Shown here piece after piece: positions 55,572 to 64,000 of a stretch of 64,000 nucleotides of DNA (positions are counted from its first letter, which is position 1; each line of letters opens with the position of its first letter). The position numbers were made by a program, and so were the translations under genes. The notes below the pieces were generated by a model. The model was not told the DNA's origin. It searched no databases and saw nothing but the letters and a program-made list of their open reading frames with translations. This DNA is from Adenophora triphylla var. japonica (taxonomy: Eukaryota; Streptophyta; Magnoliopsida; Asterales; Campanulaceae), in NCBI GenBank assembly GCA_022495995.1, contig JAFEMH010002444.1, forward strand, positions 255,001-319,000, given 5' to 3'.

Positions 55572-56045
55572 GATGAAGGACTGAGTACGAGTAACTAGGT
55601 TGACCTTGCCGTTCGGAATATCCACCCACTGTCATTACAGACACATTAAGTTGATTAAGTGTTTTATTGTTTTTTTGCTAGCGTGTAGCGAGTCAAGAGT
55701 AGACCGTGCTTGAACTCATCAAAGATTGTTTTAACCGTAATGAATCTGTAGGTTAAATTTAAGAGTTTTTCGAAACACAAGCGATTGGTGTTGTATTTGA
55801 AATTTTATTTGTTTTTGAGACCGAACCAATGATGGCTGCCTACGTTCCCTTTTTACAAATGGACTAAGGGGCTCAGGTCACCGTAGTTTGACACTTTTGA
55901 GAAATTTGAAAATAGACAAAAAGTGCGACCCTGTTTTTTACCTAGATCATTTTCGGGAATGTATCTAGTTGGGTATTACTCTTTTAGCACTTTGATTTTA
56001 CTGATTGGCGGTGTATGGGGAGATAGAGTTGACTCGTGTTCTTCC
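55572..56045. other. Tat-2 junction between antisense genes and integrase
   Basis: Non-coding. On the minus strand it has the conserved motif around GAACGTAGGCAGCC (55,835-55,890) and AAGAGTAATACCCAACTAG (55,967-55,986), both with counterparts in Tat-1 near 38,000 and 37,500. Confidence 0.6.
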
Positions 56046-58246
56046 TCAAACGAAGTATCTGCGGAGCTTGCTTCCGTTTACTGGGTTGACGAAAGGGATC
56101 CCGTCCAAATCTGCTAACTTCATGGCTCTTCCGGAGAAGATTCTTTGTACCACGAACGGGCCTATCCAGGTAGGTTCCCACTTTCTGAGGAGATTGGTCT
56201 GTGTAGGAGGCTTTTCCTTAAGCACCAAGTCGTCTTCTCTGATGTCTCGGATCTTGACTTTCCTATCAAATGCTCGGGCCATTCTGCTTTTGTAGGCACA
56301 AGTATGTTCCATGGCTTTCAATCTTCGCTTGTCGAGTAGAGCTAGTTTGTCGTGACGGCTTTGGAGCCATTCGACTTCATTGATTCCGTTTTCTAAGAGG
56401 ACTCAGAGGGATGGAATTTCCAATTCAACTGGTAACATCGCTTCCATTCCGTATGTGAGTGCGAAAGGAGTCTCCCATGTGGCGGTTCTGACTGATGTTC
56501 TGTATCTCCAAAGGGATAGATGTAGCTTTTCGGGCCAATCCCGACCTCTGACGGCCATCTTTTTTATTATTTTTGCAAGAGTCTTATTTGCTGCCTCTAC
56601 TGCACCATTAGTCTGTGGTCTGTAGGGAGAAGACTTGTGGCATGTAACTTTGAACTCGGTCAACAGCTGGTCACAATCTCCTTCAAAGTGGGTCCCATTG
56701 TCGGATATGATCTTGTTGGGCACCCCGTATCTGCACATGATGTTCTCTTTGATGAACTCGATCACCTTCTTGGAATTCAGTCCTTTGTATTATCTGGCTT
56801 CTACCCATTTGGTGAAGTAGTCGACTGCGACTAATATGAACTCGTGACTGTTGCTCCCTGGTGGAGTGATTTTGCCGATGACATCAATTCCCCATGTGGC
56901 GCAAGGCCATGGTGTAGTCATACAGTAGAGCTCGTGAGGAGGAATGTGGTTGAGGTTGGAGAACCGTTGACATTTGTCGCAGCTTCTGACGAACTAGATG
57001 CAGTCTGTTTCCATTGATACCAGTAGTAACCTATATGGAGGATGATCTATGTCAATGCTCTGGCGTTCATGTACGGACCGCATGTTCCGTTGTGAACTTC
57101 GTTCATCAGCTCGCTGGCTTTTTCTTTATTTACACATCGGAGGAGTGGTCCTTGGTGGCGCTTCTTGTATAACATACCCCCTCGAATGACGTAATGGGAT
57201 GCCAGGCGTTTTAGAGCCATCATGTTTTTGGCTTTGATCCCTTCTTTGTATTTTCCATCTTCATTTGTGAAGGAAGCTTCTCCATTTTGGAGGTACTGGT
57301 AGATTTGATTGTACCAGGGTTCGTCGATCGGTTCATGTTCAACTTCGATCTCACAGCAATAGGCGGGGGTTTCCCGTCTGCCTATTCTGAGGGGTTTTAC
57401 TGATTTTCCTTCGGGAATTTCAACAAGAGATGCTAGGTTTGCCAGGGCATCTGCGAAGCGGTTCCTGTCTCTTGGCAAGTAGTAGAAAGAGATGTCCTTG
57501 AATTGAGCAATGAGCTCCTCCATGTACGTATGGTACTTCTGGAGGCCAGAATCTATTGTCTTCCATTTGTTGGATACTTGATTGATGATCAATGCTGAGT
57601 CTCCGTATACTTCCAGTTCTGTGATGTTGCGTTCAAGAGCGGCTTCTAGGCCGGCTGCGCAAGCTTCATATTCTGCTGCATTGTTGGTTGCTTCAAAATT
57701 CAATTTTATGGCTATGGGAGTGTGCTCGCCTTTAGGATCGACCAGGATCATTCCAATACCATTTCCCTTTTTGTTGGCTACCCCATCGAAGAAGAGTTGC
57801 CAGCGGTTTGCACTGTTGAGTGAGAAGATCCCGTCATCTGGAAACTGCGGATCAGGACCCTTGAGTTCACTGCTTGGGAAGTCTGCCAGTTGATCTGCCA
57901 TCACTCGACCCTTTGTTGATTTTCTGGTCATGTACTTGATGTCGAATTCAGCCAGGAAGAATGATCACCTGGCTAATCTCATTGATAGAGATGGCTTGTC
58001 GAAGAGATATCTGACGGGGTCCATCTTGGAGACCAAGAGCACTGAATGTGACTGCATGTAGTGTTTCAGTTTCCCGACTACCCATACCAAGGCGGTACAA
58101 GTTTTCTCTAATGCTGAGTAGCTGAGTTCACTTCTCTGAAGCATTCGGCTCACAAAGTAGATTGCATGCTCAACTCTGGAATCTTTCTGTTCTTGCACTA
58201 GCATAGCCCCAATTGACGTGTCAGTCACTGTCAGGTATATGAGGAG
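56046..58246 (-). pseudogene. Tat-2 pol: RNase H, second RNase H, integrase; broken
   Basis: From 58,228 down: the end of RT with the first RNase H (MTDTSIGAMLVQEQKD, then YFVSRMLQRSELSYSALEK), an in-frame TGA near 57,963, then the second, archaeal-type RNase H (WQLFFDGVANKKGNGIGMIL, then NNAAEYEACAAGLEAAL, then VYGDSALIINQVSNKW). The integrase zinc region (NGTCGPYMNARALT) is followed by a frameshift near 57,015. The integrase core keeps all three acidic residues: WGIDVIG, ISDNGTHF and NGAVEAANKTL. Further in-frame stops lie near 56,995, 56,817 and 56,405. The C-terminal part (KWEPTWIGPFVVQRIF) ends at 56,046. Most of RT is missing because the chromovirus LTR starts at 58,247. Confidence 0.88.
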
Positions 58247-60136
58247 TGGCTAATTTCATTGATATACATTGCTAAAGCGGTAAACACATTACGTTACCTT
58301 AGTTTACCTTTTTCGTCTGAACAATATGTCGTACAACGTGGGAGTAAAACTCCACTCTTTTGTGAACTGCTTAGGCATATTCACATCTTATAAGACTAAT
58401 TTTTCGGAGAACCATATAAGATACTAGCTATCTGTAAAGGCTTTTGGCTCAATACAGAAGCTATCACCCCAATCTGTGGCCACAGAAGGGGACAATCACA
58501 TGTATAATGTAATTCGATCACCTTATAGAACATTTTCCATAATTGATCGTATTCCATTATACCCCCTAAACATCAACTGATATAAACACATTCAAGCACA
58601 TAATAGATACTTGAAAATAAATCCACACTTGGGATATAAATGCAATAACATGGTATGAGTACTCATGTTCAAACCAATAAAATAGTGCAACATATGTTTC
58701 ATACACTATTTGAACAACAAACCATGAATATGTAACCAAGTATGGGCACAATGTATCACAAGCAAGCCCTACATATTCACTATACAACATTGAGTACCCT
58801 TTTATAAAGGTTCAAGATTGATTTACCAAGTTTTGAACAACTTTGGCTAAGTTCCACATTATGCTTTTCAACCATTTTTAAGACAATATTTAAGCATCTT
58901 CCTAATATCCTTTTTGACAAATTAAGACATCATTGTATAGCTCATATGTTGTACTAGGATTAGAGTCACAAAGGGTTAAATATGTACTAGGTAGATTAGG
59001 GTTTAATTGCTTGAAAACTGATACATAGGAAACAGGGCAGGGCACAACTTGTGCCACTTTTTCCTCCAGCCTGATACAGTCGTCCACTAGGGCACGACTC
59101 TTCCAAAGGGGGGGGGGACGACTCATGCCACAGGGCACGAGTCGTGCCCTTCAGCAGAAACTCAGAACAGAGCTGAACATCAGCAACATCAAACCAAGTT
59201 TTTGTATACTCCTTTCTTTTATACCTCAAAATGACATTTTTCAACACTCCAAACTTAGTATAACACCTCCCATTTTGCCTCATCCAAATCCAACAACAAC
59301 CAAATACCCTTTCAAAGCTTCCAAACTCAAAGAAAAAGATTAAACATTACATGAAACCTATATATACCAACCATTACAACATTAACCTAAATTTGACTAC
59401 TATCCTTTCATCTTAAACAATAACACCCTAACCCATCTCAGTCAACTTTTAACAAAACATTTCCAACTCAAAGAAAAAGTGTTCCCAAAATGCCAAGAAC
59501 CAATTATACAACAACAATATTCATTTTAACATTGAATGAGCAAGAATTTGAAGGAAATCATAATAACTTTCCCAAATAATTTGAAAATAAGAAAAAATTC
59601 AATCGGATAGATGCGATCCTCTCGGCTTCCCGAACATTTTGGTGAAGACGGATCGAAGAACGGAACAACCTTTGATTTATAGTTAATTGTTGAATGAATT
59701 TGGAACCCTAAGCTTTTCTCATGGACAAAGGAGATGACTTACTGATGTTGTTAAATTATGAGGCTTCTCTAACAAAACCAAGGATAAACATTTAGACATT
59801 TTCACTTTAGCTCCTCCAATGATTGCATTACTACAACTAACAACCTTAACTTCCAACTTTGACACTTATGCACCTCAATGAACTTTATACATTTATTTAG
59901 TAAATTTCAACAATTCATATTTCAACTACAAAATTCCTATTTATTCCATTTAGACATTATATAATTAAAATTAATTTATTAACATCCTAAAAGATCAAAT
60001 AAGTTATCAAACTATCAAAATGAACACATAAAACTAACAAATATCACGAAATGCATAAAATGAGTTGCAATGCACCCCACCCCACGTGCTCAATAAGTGC
60101 TTAAAATGGTGCCTAGGATTAGGGTCGTGATACTCA
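58247..60136 (-). mobile_element. chromovirus 3' LTR
   Basis: On the minus strand it starts TGAGTATCACGACCCTAATC directly after the polypurine tract TTTAAGGGGAAG and ends AGCCA at 58,247; about 1.89 kb. It contains the palindromes at 59,041-59,150. The extent is inferred from the tract and from the Tat-2 junction, because the 5' LTR is outside the window. Confidence 0.7.
59041..59150. repeat. GGCACGA-type palindromes in the chromovirus LTR
   Basis: GGCACAACTTGTGCC (59,041-59,055) and AGGGCACGAGTCGTGCCCT (59,132-59,150) are exact inverted repeats with one-base spacers. Partial copies GGGCACGACTC and GACGACTCATGCC lie between them. Confidence 0.85.
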
Positions 60137-60172
60137 CTTCCCCTTAAAGAAAATTCGCCCCAAATTTTAAAT

Positions 60173-63100
60173 TTACTTACTTGCACGCTCAAACAACCAA
60201 GGATACTTCTCTCGCATTTCAGACTCCAACTCCCAAGTAGCTTCCTCAATTGTATGGTTCTTCCACAAAATTTTCACCACCGGAATACTCTTGGTTCGTA
60301 ATTCCCGAACTTGTGATTCTAAAACTCTCAACGGGTCTTCCACGTAGGTCATATCCGCCTGAACATCCTCGGGAGGAGAACTCAAGACATGAGAAGGATC
60401 ATAACAATACTTTCGCAACATAGAGACATGGAATACATCATGGAGAGACGAAAGAGATAGAGGTAAAGCCAATCGATAAGCCAACTCACCAACCTTCTCT
60501 AAAACTTCAAACGGACCAACGAACCTTGGTTCCAACTTACCTTTGTTGCCGAATCTCTTAATCCCAGTCCGCGGAGAAATTTTCAAAAACACAAAGTCAC
60601 CAACTTGAAATGATAAATCTCTTCTTCTATTATCGGCGTAGCTTTTCGGTCGACTTTGAGCCATCCTCAATCTATCTTGGATCACCTTAATCTTTTTCGT
60701 TGAATCCCGAACCAAATCTGGCCCCCAAAGTCTCGCTTCACCAACCTCATCCCAACAAATTGGAGATCGACATTTCCTCCCATACAATGCCTCATACGGT
60801 GCCATCTCAATGCTAGAATGATAGCTGTTATTATACGTAAACTCAACCAACGGAAAATGATCTTCCCAAGATGAGTGGAAATCCATCACACACGCCCGTA
60901 ACATGTCCTCAAGAATCTGAATAGTTCTCTCAGTCTGCCCTTATGTCTGAGGATGAAACGCCATACTGAAACTCAACTTGGAACCCAAAGCCTCGAGCAA
61001 AGCCTTCCAAAATCTCGATGTGAATCTTGGGTACCGATCGGATACAATGTTGACCGGTACTCCATGAAGTCTAACAATCTTTCGCATATAAAGTTGTGCT
61101 AACCTCTCCATTGAATAATTCTTGATACAGGTAGAAAATGAGGCGACTTTGTCAATCTATCCACTATTACCCAAATGGCATCCATCTTCTTCAAGATCGG
61201 AGGTAATCTAGTCACGAAATCCATCGAAATTTCTTCCCACTTCCATTCCGGAATATCCAATGGTTGAAGTAGCCCCGCAGGTCTTTGATGCTCGGCTTTG
61301 ATCTGTTGACAAGTCAAACACTTGGATACAAACTCCACAATTTCTTTCTTCATTCCATTCCACCAATAACCTCTCTTCAAATCTTGATACATCTTCGTAC
61401 TTCCCAAATGAATAGCAAATCTAGATTTGTGGCCTTCCTCTAATACTTGTCTTTTGATCTCCGGTGAAGAAGGTACGCAAATTCTACCTTGAAAGGTTAA
61501 AATCCCATCTTTATTCAATATAAACTGCCCGGTCTTTCCATCTTGTAACTGCCCCAAAATTTTCTTCAATTCTATATCATTTTGTTGAGCTTCCATAAGA
61601 TCTCTATATAAGGTAGGTATTGCTCGGACATTCGCAAATAACATCTCACTTTGCGACTCTCGGGACATCAATGTTGATAAATAAGCCTTTCGGCTAATCG
61701 CATTTGCAACCACATTAGCCTTCCCCGGATGGTAAGAAATGACACAATCATAATCTTTCAACAGTTCCAACCATCGCTTTTGCATGTTGTTCAATTCCTT
61801 CTGAGTAAACAACTACTTCAAACTCTTATGATTGGTGAAAATCTCAAATTTTTCCCCGTATAGGTAATGCTTCCACTTCTGCAACGAAAAGATAATCGCA
61901 GCCAATTCCATGTCATGAGTATGATAATTCTGCTCCGCCGGTGATAACTTCCTCGAAGCATATGCACTCACTTTCCTGTTCTGCATAAGAACACAACCCA
62001 ACCCTTCCTTTGAGGCATCACTAAAGATCACAAAGTTCTCGCATCCATCTGGAAGGGTAAGAACCTGAGCTGTCATCAATCTCTTCTTCAACTCGGTAAA
62101 ACTAGCTTCACACTTAGCATCCCACACAAAAGATATATCCTTCCGAGTCAACCTTGTCAACGGAGTTGCAATTCTCGAAAATCCTTCAATAAACCTTCGG
62201 TAGTACCCCGCCAACCTAAGAAAACTATGGACTTCTGTCACTGTTGAAGGCTGTTTCCAGCTGACCACGACCTCAATCTTCGAAGGATCCACGGCAATAC
62301 CCGAACTTGACACCACGTGACCCAAGAAAGAAATTTGCTCAAGCCAAAATTCACACTTGCCAAACTTTGCAAACAACTATTTCTCACGAAGCACAGATAA
62401 GACAATTCGCAAATGCTTCTCATGATCTTCCTGGGATTTTGAATATACAAGAATGTCATCGATAAAGACTACAACAAAGCTGTCAAGATAAGGCTTGAAA
62501 ATTCTATACCGTCGGTGCATTTGTCAATCCAAAAGTCATAACCACGAATTCATAATGGCCATACCTCGTTCTGAAAGCTGTCTTGGAGATGTCATCCGGT
62601 CGGATCTTCAACTGATGGTATCCGCTACGCAAGTCAAGCTTGGAATAGATGACAGAACCTTGAAGCTGATCTAACAAATCATCAATGTGCGGAAGGGGAT
62701 ATTTATTCTTGATAGTAGCTTGATTCAACAAACGGTAGTCAATACACAATCTCAAGGTACCACCTTTCTTTCTTACAAACAAGACCGGTGCTCCCCATGG
62801 TGAAACACTCAGACGAATGAAGCCCCTATCTAACAACTCTTGCAATTGAATCTTCAACTCTTTCAACTCAGCCGGTGCCATTCTATAAGGTGCTTTCGAT
62901 ATTGGTGAAGTACCTGGCACTAAGTCAATAAAAAACTCCACTTCCCTATCCAGAGGCATAGAATATTCAGTTGAAAACACATCTACGAATTCATTCACAA
63001 CTGGGACATGAGATAACTCGGGTGATTTCTTACTCGAGTATAACACATAAGCCAAGTACCCTTCATACCTCTTAGACAACAATTTTCTAGCCTTTAATGC

Positions 63101-64000
63101 AGATATAACATGAACACCAAATAAGGACTTATCCGCATCAAACACAAACATAGGCAAATCAGACAAAGAAAAGGAGACTAGCTTCTTACGACAGTCTACC
63201 AATGCATGACAACTACTCAACCAATCCATGCCAAGAATAACATCGAAATCACGAATTGGTAAATCTACCAAATCAACTGGCAATACATGCCCACATATAA
63301 CCACGTCACAACCATGGTAAACCAAAGAAGATTCAAGGCACTCTCCCATAGGAGTAGAGACCTCCAACACATAAGGCAAAATCTTAGGCAGTTTATGCAA
63401 AGTAAATGCAAAATGCGATGCCACAAAAGAATGGGATGACCCGGGATCTATAAGAATATGAGCCTTAACTCCTGAGACAGGTAATATACCTCTAATGACA
63501 GCTGTGGGATCTACCTCTCCATGCCCCAAAGCAAAGACTCGCCCTTGGACCTTTTCCTTTGGTTTCCCTTCATTATCCCGCTGAAATCTTGGACAATTTC
63601 TCCTAAAGTGACCCACTGCTCCACATTCAAGGCACTTGCCTTGCTTTCTCCAACATCGATCTTCAAAATGCCCCACTTTCTTACAAAAATTACAAACAGT
63701 ACCAAACTAACTTGACACTGGACGAGTTATAGAAGCTGTAACATTTCCCCCTCATACATTCCCTGGAGCTGAAGACCTTGGCTATCCTCTATTCTGTGTG
63801 AGCCTTTCCTTGAAACCTTGGTTTGCTTCCACTACTACCTTTAGGTCTGCCACGGTTCTCCTCAATGTCATTTTCAATCCTATATGCCCTATTCACGGCC
63901 GCCTGATAGTCGGTGAAGCCATGCGTCAACAGTTGCTTCCTAAACTCGAGCCTCAAACCTTTCATGAAACGGTAAACTCTTCTCTCCTCCTCCGGTACCA
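60173..64000 (-). pseudogene. chromovirus gag-pol, partial and broken
   Basis: At the right edge the minus strand reads the end of Gag (RRVYRFMKGLRLEFRKQLL). Knuckles [14 protein letters not shown] and [14 protein letters not shown] follow, then protease with IDPGSSHSF at the active site, then RT ([19 protein letters not shown], then [12 protein letters not shown], then the catalytic FIDDILVYS in another frame). A small deletion and frame break lies near 62,505, with a stop near 62,378. RNase H ([16 protein letters not shown]) has a TAG near 61,814. Integrase has HLGSTKMYQDLKRGYWW and MDFVTRLPP, a frame break near 61,100 and a stop near 60,940. The C-terminus 60,904-60,173 ends in a chromodomain-like segment (VKILWKNHTIEEATWELE) that in this lineage targets integration to chromatin. 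Confidence 0.9.

Larger units (their letters stand above)
30684..58246 (-). mobile_element. Tat-2: Ty3/gypsy Tat-lineage element, 3' portion
   Basis: Minus-strand order from the right: end of RT/first RNase H, second RNase H, integrase, a conserved non-coding motif, two antisense genes, a minisatellite, polypurine tract, 3' LTR. The two RNase H domains and the antisense genes point to the Tat lineage. It is interrupted three times: by Tat-1 in the 3' LTR (31,220-46,234), by a Copia-like LTR in an antisense gene (50,956-52,320), and by a chromovirus at 58,247 that separates it from its 5' half. It inserted into the Copia relic at 30,684. Confidence 0.82.
58247..64000 (-). mobile_element. chromovirus (Ty3/gypsy, Tekay/Del type), 3' part
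   Basis: Minus-strand order: partial gag, two zinc knuckles, protease, RT, RNase H, integrase, chromodomain, polypurine tract, 3' LTR. It inserted into Tat-2 pol, with AGGAG (58,242-58,246) the likely target duplication on this side. It continues beyond the right edge. Confidence 0.85.

Overview
The window is nuclear DNA of a eudicot plant. The evidence is one intron-bearing gene with a full set of GT-AG junctions that I recognise as a methylesterase of the plant MES11 type, set in dense nested plant transposable elements: CACTA, hAT, Tourist, Stowaway, a Helitron-like element, Copia and two kinds of Ty3/gypsy. Only that gene looks intact. Every other coding region I could support is a transposon gene or a decayed gene copy. 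I cannot name the species.

Layout. 1-3 kb: intergenic DNA with a CACTA-type terminus and small repeats. 3-6.5 kb: relics of a leucine-rich-repeat receptor-like protein (RLP), as a tandem duplication on the minus strand plus an inverted copy on the plus strand; one duplicate carries a Stowaway MITE. 6.5-12.5 kb: the 5' part of a large CACTA element (terminus, palindromic subterminal repeats, a GTA/GTG microsatellite, a 557-bp triplication inside an intron, and a broken transposase). 12.5-14.9 kb: the 3' end of a Copia-like retroelement with a polypurine tract and a probable LTR. 15.1-17.7 kb: a Tourist-like element containing a hAT-like element containing a Stowaway MITE. 17.9-24.1 kb: the MES11-like gene, minus strand, five exons. 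24.1-28.8 kb: intergenic, with an unusual cluster of perfect palindromes, a hAT MITE and a short Helitron-like element.

28.8-64 kb is one nest of retrotransposons. A Copia element (28.8-30.7 kb) is interrupted by a minus-strand Ty3/gypsy Tat-lineage element, here called Tat-2 (30,684-58,246 and onward). The 3' LTR of Tat-2 is itself split by a complete plus-strand Tat element, Tat-1 (31,220-46,234, 2.05-kb LTRs, target duplication CAAAC). Tat-1 has gag remnants but no pol. The pol of Tat-2 is in turn interrupted by a minus-strand chromovirus of Tekay/Del type (58,247 to the right edge).

The most interesting part is what the Tat elements carry. Both have, antisense to gag-pol and just upstream of the 3' LTR, an intron-bearing gene that I read as a plant mobile domain (PMD) protein. 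Tat-2 adds a second antisense gene of DUF7745 type. Both elements have private, codon-length minisatellites before the polypurine tract and share a non-coding motif around GATACGTAGG. A second theme is short CG-centred palindromes (GTCGTGCGAC, CTCGGCCGAG, CACGAGTCGTG) in several unrelated elements, in Tat-1 directly upstream of the LTR TATA box. All calls come from reading the sequence; no database search was run.
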